Source: Paenibacillus hunanensis (GTDB taxonomy: Bacteria; Bacillota; Bacilli; Paenibacillales; Paenibacillaceae). From it: a stretch of 64,000 nt of DNA. A program made the translations under genes and the position numbers. The stretch lies in NCBI RefSeq assembly GCF_014645615.1, contig NZ_BMMB01000007.1, forward strand, positions 248,001 to 312,000, in the 5' to 3' direction. Below are positions 43,879 through 52,447 of the stretch, one piece after another (the first letter of the stretch is position 1; every line of letters begins with the position of its first letter). The notes below the pieces were generated by a model, which saw nothing but the letters and a program-made list of their open reading frames with translations, was not told where the DNA came from and did not search any database.

Positions 43879-44148
43879 ATGGCACTTACTCAAGAGCGCA
43901 AGCACCAATTGATCGAGGAGTACAGAACTCACGAGTCCGATACAGGATCTCCAGAGGTACAAATCGCTATCCTGACTGAAAACATCGTAAATCTGCAGGA
44001 TCATTTCCGCAGCCACAAAAAGGATCATCATTCCCGTCGTGGTCTGTTGAAAATGGTAGGTCAACGCCGTAAGCTTCTTGCTTACCTGAAAAAGAACGAT
44101 GTTAAACGTTACAGTACGTTGATCGAAAGACTCGGTCTGCGTCGCTAA
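43879..44148 (+). CDS. rpsO: 30S ribosomal protein S15
   Basis: S15 is a primary binder of the 16S rRNA central domain. The 89-aa protein has the family features GSPEVQIAILTENIVNLQDH and SRRGLLKMVGQRRKLLAYLK. ATG 43879 has AAGGAGGTG upstream; 89 aa is exactly the family length, so the longer in-frame reading is rejected. It lies between ribF and pnp, as in most bacteria. Confidence 0.98.
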   Translation: MALTQERKHQLIEEYRTHESDTGSPEVQIAILTENIVNLQDHFRSHKKDHHSRRGLLKMVGQRRKLLAYLKKNDVKRYSTLIERLGLRR

Positions 44149-44168
44149 AACTAAAATGCAATTCCAAA

Positions 44169-44231
44169 GCAGCCTGGTTGTTCAGCCGTATGGTCTTTTC
44201 GGAGCCAACGGCGGCGGCCGGGTTGCTTTTT
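44169..44231 (+). terminator. Terminator between rpsO and pnp
   Basis: GCAGCCTGG (44169-44177) pairs with CCGGGTTGC (44218-44226) using two G-T pairs, followed by five T residues. The 40-base loop contains GCC/GGC pairs. Read-through to pnp is likely only partial. Confidence 0.6.
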
Positions 44232-44321
44232 GTAAGTACACATATTTTTCGCTTTTAATTTTCGGAAGGGAATTGGAAGCTGATTATAGAATAGTAGGAT
44301 GACCTAAAAAGGAGGAATTTC

Positions 44322-46430
44322 ATGGAACAGCGAGTTGAAATGCAGCTCGGAGGCAGAACCCTTGTACTGGAAACTGGCCGTCTGGCTAAACAGGCGAATG
44401 CAGCAGTAATGGTACGCTATGGCGATACTGCGGTGCTTTGTACCGTAACTGCCTCTTCCGAGCCGAAAGATCTGGACTTTTTCCCACTTACCGTAAACTA
44501 TGAAGAAAAGCTGTATGCCGTAGGTAAAATTCCTGGTGGATTCATCAAGCGTGAAGGTAGACCAAGTGAAAAGGCGATTCTGGCAAGCCGTCTGACTGAC
44601 CGTCCAATCCGTCCATTGTTCCCGGAAGGCTTCCGGAACGATGTACAGGTAGCCAACTATGTAATGAGTGTAGAGCAGGACTGCGAGCCGCAAATTGCTG
44701 CGATGATCGGTACTTCTGCTGCACTGAGCATTTCCGATGTACCATTTGATGGTCCAATCGGTGGCGTAGCGGTAGGTCGCGTTGATGGTGAGTTCATCAT
44801 TAACCCAACACAGGCACAACAAGAAGTGAGCGAAATGTACCTCGTTGTTGCAGGTACACGCGATGCTATCATGATGGTAGAAGCGGAAGCAAATGAGCTG
44901 CCGGAAGAAATCATGCTGGAAGCAATCATGTTCGGTCATTCCGAAATTCAAAATATTATCTCCACCATCGAAGAGCTGACTGCTGTAGCAGGCAAGCCGA
45001 AAATGGCAGTGAAGCTGCATACCGTTGACGCAGATGTGAACACAGCAGTACGTGCATTTGCAGAAGCACGTCTGGTGGATGCATTGAAAATTGCGGAGAA
45101 GCAAGCTCGTCAAGAAGCGATTGACGTGGTGAACAACGATGCAGTCGCTCATTTTGAAGAGCAATATGCAGAAACACCTGATCTGATGGATGATGTAAAA
45201 GAAGTGCTGCACGATATCGTTAAAGAAGAAGTGCGCCGTCTGATCACCCATGATAAAGTACGTCCAGATGGACGTAAGCTCGAAGAGATTCGTCCAATCG
45301 AATGTGATGCGAATCTGCTGCCACGTACACACGGCTCCGGTCTGTTTACTCGTGGTCAAACACAGGTACTTAGCATTTGTACGCTTGGCGCACTTGGCGA
45401 TGTACAGATTCTGGATGGTATTGCACCTGAAGAATCCAAGCGTTTTATGCACCACTATAACTTCCCACCATTCAGTGTTGGTGAAGCTCGTCCACTGCGT
45501 CCTCCAGGTCGTCGTGAGATCGGTCACGGTGCGCTCGGTGAGCGTGCAATGTCCAAAGTTATTCCTTCGGAAAAAGAATTCCCATACACGATTCGCGTGG
45601 TATCGGAAGTTATCGAATCCAATGGTTCGACTTCTCAAGCAAGTATTTGCGCAAGTATCCTGGCAATGATGGATGCAGGCGTACCGATCAAAGCACCTGT
45701 AGCAGGTATTGCAATGGGTCTGATCAAAGATGGCGAGCATGTATCCATCCTGAGCGATATTCAAGGTATGGAAGACCATCTCGGCGATATGGACTTCAAG
45801 GTAGCAGGTACAGCAGAAGGTGTAACTGCCATCCAGATGGACATCAAAATCAACGGTATCGATCGTCAGATCCTGTCCGAGGCGCTGTCTCAGGCACGTG
45901 AAGGACGTTTGCACATCCTTGGTAAAATGAACGAGCTGCTGGACAAACCAAGAACAAGCCTGTCCAAATACGCTCCAAAAATCGTTATCATCAACATCAA
46001 TCCAGACAAAATCCGCGACGTTATCGGTCCCGGCGGCAAAGTCATCAACAAAATCATTGATGAAACTGGCGTGAAGATCGACATCGAACAGGATGGCCGC
46101 GTATTTATCGGCTCGTCGGATGAAGAGATGATCAAAAAAGCACAAAAAATGATCGAAGACCTCGTACGTGAAGTCGTTGTTGGCGAAACGTACCTTGGTA
46201 AAGTAAAACGCATCGAGAAATTCGGCGCATTCGTTGAACTGATCCCAGGTAAAGACGGTCTTGTACACATCTCCCAGCTCTCCAACGAGCGCGTAGCCAA
46301 AGTGGAGGATGTTGTAGCGATCGGCGATATGATCACGGTAAAAGTAACAGAGATTGACGGTCAAGGTCGCGTGAACCTGTCCCGCAAAGTATTGCTGACA
46401 GCAGACAACGCAGAACAAGCAAAGTCCTGA
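44322..46430 (+). CDS. pnp: Polyribonucleotide nucleotidyltransferase (PNPase)
   Basis: PNPase is a phosphorolytic 3'-5' exoribonuclease. The 702-aa protein has two RNase PH-like domains (LETGRLAKQANAAVMVRYGD; HGSGLFTRGQTQVLSICTLG) separated by an alpha-helical domain. A KH domain (DVIGPGGKVINKIIDETG) and S1 domain (GKVKRIEKFGAFVELIPGKD) end the protein. AAAGGAGGAA precedes the ATG. Length and order are typical. Confidence 0.98.
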   Translation: MEQRVEMQLGGRTLVLETGRLAKQANAAVMVRYGDTAVLCTVTASSEPKDLDFFPLTVNYEEKLYAVGKIPGGFIKREGRPSEKAILASRLTDRPIRPLFPEGFRNDVQVANYVMSVEQDCEPQIAAMIGTSAALSISDVPFDGPIGGVAVGRVDGEFIINPTQAQQEVSEMYLVVAGTRDAIMMVEAEANELPEEIMLEAIMFGHSEIQNIISTIEELTAVAGKPKMAVKLHTVDADVNTAVRAFAEARLVDALKIAEKQARQEAIDVVNNDAVAHFEEQYAETPDLMDDVKEVLHDIVKEEVRRLITHDKVRPDGRKLEEIRPIECDANLLPRTHGSGLFTRGQTQVLSICTLGALGDVQILDGIAPEESKRFMHHYNFPPFSVGEARPLRPPGRREIGHGALGERAMSKVIPSEKEFPYTIRVVSEVIESNGSTSQASICASILAMMDAGVPIKAPVAGIAMGLIKDGEHVSILSDIQGMEDHLGDMDFKVAGTAEGVTAIQMDIKINGIDRQILSEALSQAREGRLHILGKMNELLDKPRTSLSKYAPKIVIININPDKIRDVIGPGGKVINKIIDETGVKIDIEQDGRVFIGSSDEEMIKKAQKMIEDLVREVVVGETYLGKVKRIEKFGAFVELIPGKDGLVHISQLSNERVAKVEDVVAIGDMITVKVTEIDGQGRVNLSRKVLLTADNAEQAKS

Positions 46431-46496
46431 TCGTTCGCGCTAGCCAGCGCAATCGTTTCAGGGCATTGCGCCCTTAATTTCATAGCAAGATGAGCA

Positions 46497-46527
46497 AAAG
46501 AGTCAGAGCTTATTCTGTCTCTTTTTT
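46497..46527 (+). terminator. Terminator after pnp
   Basis: AGAGTCAGA pairs with TCTGTCTCT (one T-T mismatch) around a short TTAT loop, then TTTTTT. A smaller GGGC-ATTGC-GCCC hairpin lies just upstream near 46461. Confidence 0.7.
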
Positions 46528-46689
46528 CATTTTGTGTACAAAATGAATGTCAGTATTCATTATAAGCAAGTACCATATAAGTATGAATTGAAGTGATCTA
46601 ACAAGGGCAATTCAAATAGCAGGAATACAGCTAAGAAGATCATGGTAATGCTTACAACGTTTAGAGAACAAGGTTGGCTACACCCAAAG

Positions 46690-46809
46690 AACGGAGGCAA
46701 GGAAATAAGGGAAAAGGACGACTTTGGAACCCGGGAATCTACCCTGACTTCTACATTCATAGATTCCTGGGTTCCACCTGAGGACGTTCCCTTATTCCTT
46801 GACGGAGTG
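46690..46809. repeat. Palindromic repeat element, copy B
   Basis: A 120-base inverted repeat matching the element at 42456-42578. The left arm has AAGGAAATAAGGGA and the right arm TCCCTTATTCCTT; the inner stem pairs TGGAACCC with GGGTTCCA. Relative to copy A, GGGG/CCCC has become GGGA/TCCC and the inner GGAG/CTCC has become GGAACCC/GGGTTCC, so pairing is kept where sequence differs. Confidence 0.85.
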
Positions 46810-46833
46810 GTGTAACACATCTGGTAAATGAAG

Positions 46834-46864
46834 TAAGCGAATTAATCGAACCGCTTAATTTTTT
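46834..46864 (+). terminator. Second terminator-like hairpin downstream of repeat copy B
   Basis: TAAGCG (46834-46839) pairs with CGCTTA (46852-46857), followed by A and six T residues. Nothing obvious is transcribed into it except the pnp read-through or the repeat itself. Confidence 0.5.
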
Positions 46865-46984
46865 GTACTATAAAAACAAGTTTTTGCAGTCGATGACGTT
46901 TTTTCTTCTATTATAAAATGCAGCACCAAACTACAATGCATCATCCATACTCCCTGACAAAACCGTGTCAAACCGCTATCATGC

Positions 46985-47013
46985 TTGAGCAAGGTTGCAT
47001 ATTCTGTTAGGAT
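46985..47013 (+). promoter_or_regulatory. Promoter for the M16 peptidase-dut unit
   Basis: TTGAGC at 46985-46990, a 17-base spacer and TAGGAT at 47008-47013, 33 bases before the start codon. A weaker alternative, TTGCAG at 46884 with TATTAT at 46909 (19-base spacer), lies about 100 bases upstream. Confidence 0.55.
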
Positions 47014-47045
47014 AGGAATGCATTTATCAATTAGGGGGCCCGTCT

Positions 47046-48299
47046 ATGGAACGGATACAATTGGATAACGGTTTGCGAATCGTTATGGAAAAAATGCCGA
47101 CCTTCCGTTCTGTCACATTCGGAATCTGGATCAAAACCGGTTCCCGCAACGAGAATCTTGTGACAAATGGAATTTCGCATTTTATAGAGCATATGCTATT
47201 TAAAGGCACCAAGCGTTTTGACGCGAAAAAGATTGCCGAAATTTTCGATGGTATTGGCGGCAATGTGAACGCATTTACGAGTAAGGAATATACATGCTTT
47301 TACGCCAAGGTGCTGGATGAGCATCTGGAGATCGCGCTGGATATCCTGTCCGATATGTTCTTCAACTCGTTACTTGACCCGGAAGAGCTGGGACGCGAGA
47401 AAAACGTCATTTTGGAAGAAATTGCGATGTACGAGGATGATCCAGACGATCTGGTGCATGATCTGGCAACTGTAGCTTCGTATGGCAACCATCCGCTTGC
47501 TTATCCAATTCTAGGTACAGCTGAGCGTCTGGAACCGATGGGGCCGGATCAGCTGCGTCTATTTATGAAGGATCGCTATACGATTGAAAATACAGTTATC
47601 AGCGTTGCTGGTAATATCGATGAGCGTATGGTGCCACTGCTGGAAAAATATTTTGGTGGCTTCGACGTGCATGGACCAGAGCAACAGCTAATTGCCCCGG
47701 AGTTCAAAGGAGAACTCGTATTCCACAAAAAGAAAACAGAACAAAATCACATCTGCCTGAACTTCCCGGGTGGTAAAATAGATGATCCAAGGTATTATGC
47801 GATGGTACTACTCAATAATGCGCTTGGCGGCGGAATGAGCTCGCGTCTATTTCAGGAAATTCGCGAAAAGCGCGGTTTAGCTTATTCGGTCTATTCCTAC
47901 TACACCGCACACGCGGATAGCGGTCTGTTCACGATCTATGCGGGGACAACACCGAAGCAGACGAAGGATGTATTTGAGCTGACTCATAATCTGCTGCATG
48001 ATCTCAAGCAAAACGGCTTGACCGAGCAGGAGCTGGAGCAAGGGAAGCAGCAGCTGAAAGGCAGCCTGATCCTGAGTCTGGAAAGCACGAGCAGCCTGAT
48101 GAATCGTCTGGGCAAAAATGAAATTATGCTTCGTCAGCACGATACCGTGGACGAGACGATCGACTATATTGAGCAGGTGAGCATGGAGGATATTCGCTCA
48201 GTCATTGATGATATGTTTGCGGAGCCTTATGCACTTGCGATGGTTGGTGCGTCAGATAAAAGCATTGCACATGTAAGGAGAGATGAACTTGTCCACTAA
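47046..48299 (+). CDS. M16 family zinc peptidase (MlpA/YmxG-like)
   Basis: The 417-aa protein has the inverted zinc motif H45-F-I-E48-H49 with the downstream glutamate in VILEEIAMYEDDPDDL. The C-terminal half has the peptidase-like GGGMSSRLFQEIREKRGLAYS motif. Homologues after pnp in Bacillus are called MlpA or YmxG; their substrates are poorly known. The ATG follows AGGGGG. Its last 11 bases overlap the preferred start of dut. Confidence 0.93.
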   Translation: MERIQLDNGLRIVMEKMPTFRSVTFGIWIKTGSRNENLVTNGISHFIEHMLFKGTKRFDAKKIAEIFDGIGGNVNAFTSKEYTCFYAKVLDEHLEIALDILSDMFFNSLLDPEELGREKNVILEEIAMYEDDPDDLVHDLATVASYGNHPLAYPILGTAERLEPMGPDQLRLFMKDRYTIENTVISVAGNIDERMVPLLEKYFGGFDVHGPEQQLIAPEFKGELVFHKKKTEQNHICLNFPGGKIDDPRYYAMVLLNNALGGGMSSRLFQEIREKRGLAYSVYSYYTAHADSGLFTIYAGTTPKQTKDVFELTHNLLHDLKQNGLTEQELEQGKQQLKGSLILSLESTSSLMNRLGKNEIMLRQHDTVDETIDYIEQVSMEDIRSVIDDMFAEPYALAMVGASDKSIAHVRRDELVH

Positions 48300-48747
48300 T
48301 GCCATTTCGGTAGAAATCAAAACATTACCTAACCATGAAGGTCTGGAGCTGCCACGTAAAATGTCGGAGCAGGCTTCTGGCTATGATCTTTACGCTGCGG
48401 TAGAGGAGCCAATGGTGCTTCAGCCGGGTGAGCGCGCGCTCGTTCCAACCGGTCTGGCGCTGGCAATGCCAGCTGGCCTGGAAGCGCAGATTCGCCCACG
48501 TAGTGGTCTGGCATTCAAGCATGGGATTACCTGCTTGAACACACCGGGTACGATCGATGCCGATTATCGCGGTGAGATTAAAGTGCTACTTATCAATCTG
48601 GGCAGTGAAGCATTTGCCATTGCTCGTGGTGAGCGTATTGCTCAAATGGTATTCCAGCTTGTGCCTGATACAGAGCTGGTGCAGGTGAGTGAGCTGTCTG
48701 AGACCGTTCGTGGTGCAGGTGGGTTTGGTCATACCGGCACCAAATAA
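48289..48747 (+). CDS. dut: Deoxyuridine 5'-triphosphate nucleotidohydrolase (dUTPase)
   Basis: dUTPase hydrolyses dUTP to dUMP, keeping uracil out of DNA. The 152-aa protein has the trimeric dUTPase motifs ASGYDLYA, RPRSGLAFKHGI, NTPGTIDADYRGEI, GERIAQMV and the C-terminal RGAGGFGHTG. TTG 48289 is favoured over ATG 48283 because AAGGAG (48275-48280) is eight bases from the TTG but only two from the ATG. Its placement after the M16 gene differs from B. subtilis, where ymxH and spoVFAB follow. Confidence 0.95.
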   Translation: MSTNAISVEIKTLPNHEGLELPRKMSEQASGYDLYAAVEEPMVLQPGERALVPTGLALAMPAGLEAQIRPRSGLAFKHGITCLNTPGTIDADYRGEIKVLLINLGSEAFAIARGERIAQMVFQLVPDTELVQVSELSETVRGAGGFGHTGTK

Positions 48748-48892
48748 GCGACTTGACCCAATCGCGGTCGCTGTATCTTCGATCTTCGCTTAGGTGACTA
48801 TCCATATAAGCGAAACGGCTGTGATCCGCGAAGCGATCCAGCAGAAACTGCATTGCTGGATATTACCGCATTAAAACTTTTCTGCAAAACAG

Positions 48893-48921
48893 TTGAAAGA
48901 AATAACAGGGAATGATATCAT
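48893..48921 (+). promoter_or_regulatory. SigA-type promoter for asd-dapG-dapA
   Basis: TTGAAA at 48893-48898, a 17-base spacer and TATCAT at 48916-48921. The expected start near 48928 is only a few bases before the first stem of the leader structure. Confidence 0.7.
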
Positions 48922-48932
48922 TTCTACAATTA

Positions 48933-49031
48933 TTGCAGGATACTGAAATTCATTTCCGGTCCCTGTGACCGGTGGGGGTCTGCGGTGGTCTGAACCAGAC
49001 CGCCGCTTGTGCGTTTAGGCGCACCCTGCAA
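48933..49031 (+). ncRNA. Structured asd leader RNA, four-helix candidate cis-regulator
   Basis: P1 pairs TTGCAGG (48933-48939) with CCTGCAA (49025-49031). Inside are P2, CCGGTC/GACCGG (48956-48961 with 48967-48972); P3, an 11-bp stem GCGGTGGTCTG with CAGACCGCCGC (48982-48992 with 48996-49006); and P4, GTGCG/CGCAC (49009-49013 with 49020-49024), which abuts P1. No T tract follows, so it is not a terminator. The ribosome-binding site AAGGGGAG begins six bases downstream. It does not match the lysine riboswitch core as I know it. A ligand or protein sensor for the aspartate pathway is plausible but unproven. Confidence 0.6.
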
Positions 49032-49054
49032 AATCGAAGGGGAGAAGATGCTAG

Positions 49055-50101
49055 ATGTCTAATCAATTCTTTAATGTGGCTGTCGTGGGAGCGACAGGAG
49101 CAGTAGGTCAACAGATTGTAAGATTGCTGGAGGAGCGCGATTTCCCGGTGAAAACGCTGAAGCTTCTGTCGTCGGCGCGTTCGGCGGGTAAGAAGGTTCT
49201 GTTCAAGGGTTCGGAAGTTACCGTGGAAGAAGCAACACCGGATAGCTTTGCTGGTGTAGATATTGCTCTGTTCAGTGCAGGCGGCGATATCACGAAGGCG
49301 CTGGCTCCGCATGCAGTACGTCATGGCGCTGTATGTATCGACAATACGAATGCGTATCGCATGGACCCGGATACACCGCTGGTCGTACCTGAGGTCAATG
49401 CACATCGTATTGCTGACCACAAAGGTATTATCGCCAATCCAAACTGCTCTACGATCCAGATGGTTGCTGCACTCAAGCCACTTCAAGATCGCTACGGCAT
49501 CGATCGTATTATCGCATCGACTTATCAGGCGGTATCGGGTGCCGGTAATCAGGCGATTGAAGAATTGAAGCGTCAAAGCAAGGCTGTACTTGCAGGTGAA
49601 GACGTACAACCGGATATTTTGCCGGTTGGTGCACTGCCAGTGAAGCATCAAATTGCATTCAATGCAATTCCTCAAATCGATAAATTTCAGGATAACGGCT
49701 ATACACTGGAAGAAATGAAAATGGTTCGGGAAACGAAGAAAATCATGGAAGATGACTCGATCAAAGTCACCACAACATGTGTACGTATCCCAGTTGTATA
49801 CGGACATTCGGAGTCAGTATACGTTGAATTGAAACAGGATGCTGATCTGGACGAGGTTAAACAGCTTCTGCAAAATGCGCCAGGTGTAACACTGGTGGAT
49901 GATCCATCCAACCAGGCTTATCCACTGGCAACCGAAGCAGCAGGCCAAAACGATGTATTTGTTGGTCGTTTGCGCCGTGATCTGGACAATCCGCGTGCAT
50001 TTAACATGTGGATCGTATCGGATAATCTGCTCAAAGGTGCAGCATGGAACGCTGTTCAAATCGCCGAGATCATCGCCGCAAAAACAGCAGTCAACAGCTA
50101 A
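49055..50101 (+). CDS. asd: Aspartate-semialdehyde dehydrogenase
   Basis: Asd reduces aspartyl phosphate to aspartate semialdehyde, the branch point to lysine/diaminopimelate, threonine and methionine. The 348-aa protein has the NADP-binding VVGATGAVGQQIVRLLEER, the active-site cysteine C131 in NPNCSTIQM, and VSGAGNQAIEEL. The ATG follows AAGGGGAG by about 10 bases. A tiny out-of-frame ATG-CTA-GAT-GTC-TAA at 49048-49062 overlaps the start. dapG and dapA follow. Confidence 0.97.
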   Translation: MSNQFFNVAVVGATGAVGQQIVRLLEERDFPVKTLKLLSSARSAGKKVLFKGSEVTVEEATPDSFAGVDIALFSAGGDITKALAPHAVRHGAVCIDNTNAYRMDPDTPLVVPEVNAHRIADHKGIIANPNCSTIQMVAALKPLQDRYGIDRIIASTYQAVSGAGNQAIEELKRQSKAVLAGEDVQPDILPVGALPVKHQIAFNAIPQIDKFQDNGYTLEEMKMVRETKKIMEDDSIKVTTTCVRIPVVYGHSESVYVELKQDADLDEVKQLLQNAPGVTLVDDPSNQAYPLATEAAGQNDVFVGRLRRDLDNPRAFNMWIVSDNLLKGAAWNAVQIAEIIAAKTAVNS

Positions 50102-50117
50102 CGGAGGCGTGTGGTCA

Positions 50118-51359
50118 ATGACGACCTTATTGCAAAAAACAACTAACATACTGGTACAAAAATTTGGCGGTACATCGCTCTCGACACCAGAGGCGCGTGA
50201 GCATGTGCTGCGGCATATCAAACGCGAGCTTGCCCGGCAGGTCAAGCTCGTTGTTGTGGTATCCGCGATGGGTCGCAGTGGCGATCCTTACGCTACTGAT
50301 ACATTGCTGGAGAGCACTGCTAATAATGGCAGTCTTCCATCCCCGCGTGAGCGCGATCTACTGATGGGCTGTGGAGAGATCATTTCCGCAGTGAATTTGA
50401 GCGGTATGCTCGTTCGTGAAGGTATCCCGGCTGTTGCCCTAACAGGCGCACAGGCTGGCTTTATTACGGATGATAACTTTGGCAATGCACGTATTTTGAC
50501 GATTCGTCCAGAGCGTGTATTGCGTGAGCTGGAAGAAGGCAAGGTGGTTATCGTAACCGGCTTCCAGGGGCAAACTGAACATGGCGATCTGACTACCTTA
50601 GGACGCGGCGGCAGTGATACATCAGCAACAGCTCTTGGTGCTGCACTGCATGCGAACATGGTAGATATTTATACAGATGTTGAAGGCATTTTAACCGCTG
50701 ATCCACGCATCGTTGAAGATGCTAAGCCGCTTGCTTTTGTGAGCTATAACGAAATCTGTAATATGGCGCATCAGGGTGCAAAGGTGATTCATCCGCGTGC
50801 CGTGGAGATTGCGATGCAGGCACAGGTGCCAGTACGTGTTCGTTCTACCTTTGCTGAAAGCGAAGGAACCCTCGTTACGCGTCCAGATCAATTTGTCGAT
50901 TCACCTGGTGGCGTTATTGATCGTTTTGTTACAGGGATCACCTATATGACCAATGTCACGCAAATTACCGTTACCGAGCAGGAAGGTATCGATAATCTGT
51001 CGCTGAAAGTATTCGAAGCAATGGCGGACAATCGTATCAGTGTCGATTTTATCAACGTAACCCCGCATGGCGCGGTATATACCGTATTGGATAGCGAAGC
51101 AGAGCGTGCAACAGCACTGCTTCAATCAATGGGACTACAGCCAACCAGCTTGAGCGGTTGTGCCAAGGTTTCTGTTGTTGGTGGTGGCATTAACGGTGTG
51201 CCTGGTATTATGGCACGAATCGTAGCTGCCTTGACCGGACAGGGAATTACCATCCTTCAGTCTGCTGACTCCAATACGACCATCTGGGTGCTCGTCAAGA
51301 AAGAAGATATGGTTCCAGCGGTTCGCGCGCTGCATAACCAGTTTGAGCTGCACCTATAA
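50118..51359 (+). CDS. dapG: Aspartokinase I (DapG)
   Basis: Aspartokinase phosphorylates aspartate; the DapG isozyme of B. subtilis is inhibited by diaminopimelate. The 413-aa protein has VQKFGGTSLSTPEAR, TGFQGQTEHGDLTTLGRGGSDTSA in the kinase domain, and two C-terminal ACT domains (EGIDNLSLKVFEAMADNRIS; GVPGIMARIVAALTGQGI). ATG 50118 has GGAGG about 10 bases upstream. The frame is open further upstream but that part lies inside asd. Confidence 0.95.
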   Translation: MTTLLQKTTNILVQKFGGTSLSTPEAREHVLRHIKRELARQVKLVVVVSAMGRSGDPYATDTLLESTANNGSLPSPRERDLLMGCGEIISAVNLSGMLVREGIPAVALTGAQAGFITDDNFGNARILTIRPERVLRELEEGKVVIVTGFQGQTEHGDLTTLGRGGSDTSATALGAALHANMVDIYTDVEGILTADPRIVEDAKPLAFVSYNEICNMAHQGAKVIHPRAVEIAMQAQVPVRVRSTFAESEGTLVTRPDQFVDSPGGVIDRFVTGITYMTNVTQITVTEQEGIDNLSLKVFEAMADNRISVDFINVTPHGAVYTVLDSEAERATALLQSMGLQPTSLSGCAKVSVVGGGINGVPGIMARIVAALTGQGITILQSADSNTTIWVLVKKEDMVPAVRALHNQFELHL

Positions 51360-51407
51360 TCTGACCAAGTTCTGCGGGAAGCATCCCGTATTGAAGGAGG
51401 AAAAACA

Positions 51408-52283
51408 TTGGTAGACTTCGGAAGACTGATTACGGCGATGGTCACACCCTTTAACGATCAGGATGAGATCGATTGGGAGGTAACAGCCCGTTTAATTGAT
51501 TATTTGATTGAGGAGCAAAAGTCTGAATCACTCGTCATCTGCGGTACAACCGGTGAATCACCTACACTGACAGATGAAGAGAAGCTCGAAATGTTCCGTT
51601 TTGCAGTGAAACATGCAGCTGGTCGATGTAAAATCATCGCCGGTACGGGCAGTAACAATACGAAGCACTCGATCCACCTTACCCGCGAAGCATCCAAGCT
51701 GGGGGTGGACGGGCTGCTACTCGTTGTACCGTATTACAATAAGCCGAACCAGGCAGGTCTGTACCAGCATTTCAAAGCGATTGCTGAAGCAACTGAGCTT
51801 CCAGTCATTTTGTACAATGTACCAGGACGTACCGTTACCTGCTTATCAGCTGAAACAACGCTGCAACTGGCACAGATCAGCAATATCGTAGCGACGAAGG
51901 AATGTGCGTCGATTGATCAGGTGACGGAGATTGCCGCTGGTGCGCCAGAGGGCTTCCGTATTTACTCCGGTGAGGACGCAACAGGCTTCGCTGCGATTAC
52001 AGTTGGTGCACACGGTATTATCAGTGTGGCGAGCCATGTGGTTGGTCAGAAGATGCATGATATGATTCATTCGTATGTGAATGGAGATGTGACGCAAGCT
52101 GCACGCATCAATCAGCAGCTATTGCCGCTGTTCAAAGGCTTGTTTGCCTGCCCTGATCCATTGCCGAATCCATCAGCGGTTAAATATGCGCTATGCACAC
52201 GTGGGTACGGTAACGGCGATGTACGACTGCCGCTAATTGGTCCCTCGGAGGCACAGCGTGAATTTATCCAGGCTTTGCTGTAA
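51408..52283 (+). CDS. dapA: 4-hydroxy-tetrahydrodipicolinate synthase
   Basis: DapA condenses pyruvate with aspartate semialdehyde, the first step to diaminopimelate and lysine. The 291-aa TIM-barrel protein has GTTGESPTL, the tyrosine in LYNVPGRT and the Schiff-base lysine K164 in VATKEC. TTG start with AAGGAGG eight bases upstream. It ends the asd-dapG-dapA unit. Confidence 0.97.
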   Translation: MVDFGRLITAMVTPFNDQDEIDWEVTARLIDYLIEEQKSESLVICGTTGESPTLTDEEKLEMFRFAVKHAAGRCKIIAGTGSNNTKHSIHLTREASKLGVDGLLLVVPYYNKPNQAGLYQHFKAIAEATELPVILYNVPGRTVTCLSAETTLQLAQISNIVATKECASIDQVTEIAAGAPEGFRIYSGEDATGFAAITVGAHGIISVASHVVGQKMHDMIHSYVNGDVTQAARINQQLLPLFKGLFACPDPLPNPSAVKYALCTRGYGNGDVRLPLIGPSEAQREFIQALL

Positions 52284-52380
52284 AAGCAGGTGTAGAGCTA
52301 CAGCTGCTTTCTATCAGACATAGGTACTGCATCGTAGCAATGCTTCAATGCAATACAATTGTGTAAAATATACGTAACAG

Positions 52381-52447
52381 AATGCATCCCTTAATGCACA
52401 TTCAAATGCCTATAGGCAGGGTAATGAGCATGGAGGGGTGCATTTTT
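52381..52447 (+). terminator. Terminator after dapA
   Basis: AATGCATCCC (52381-52390) pairs with GGGTGCATT (about 52436-52444), with the inner palindrome GCCTATAGGC, followed by TTTTT at 52443-52447. Confidence 0.65.

Larger units (their letters stand above)
46431..47045. other. 615-base gap between pnp and the M16 peptidase gene
   Basis: In B. subtilis the deacetylase-like gene ylxY lies here. This gap instead has the pnp terminator, a perfect CATTTTGT/ACAAAATG palindrome at 46528-46545, repeat copy B (46690-46809), a second terminator at 46834-46864 and a promoter at 46985-47013. No coding sequence is supported. Confidence 0.6.
48748..49054. other. 307-base gap between dut and asd: two hairpins, promoter, leader RNA
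   Basis: After dut come two perfect hairpins: TTCGCTTA/TAAGCGAA (48785-48792 with 48807-48814) and ATCCAGCA/TGCTGGAT (48836-48843 with 48854-48861). Neither has a good T tract. A promoter at 48893-48921 and a folded leader (48933-49031) then lead into asd. In B. subtilis, spoVFA and spoVFB precede asd; no trace is visible here. Confidence 0.65.

Noticed and set aside
48748..48932. Degraded spoVFA/spoVFB remnant between dut and asd
   Set aside because: Reading all frames by eye shows no recognisable peptide; the space is too short and filled with hairpins and a promoter.
48933..49031. tRNA gene upstream of asd
   Set aside because: The stem layout is cloverleaf-like (7-bp closing stem, 5-bp abutting stem), but the loop after P4 lacks TTCRA, P3 is 11 bp with a 3-base loop, and there is no anticodon loop or D-loop sequence.
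48933..49054. Lysine riboswitch before asd
   Set aside because: The leader is shorter than the roughly 170-base lysine riboswitch and the conserved core words I know are not visible. A covariance-model search would settle it.
49048..49062. Four-codon mini frame overlapping the asd start as a regulatory leader
   Set aside because: The spacing from the ribosome-binding site is only about three bases and the frame is too short to interpret; probably chance.
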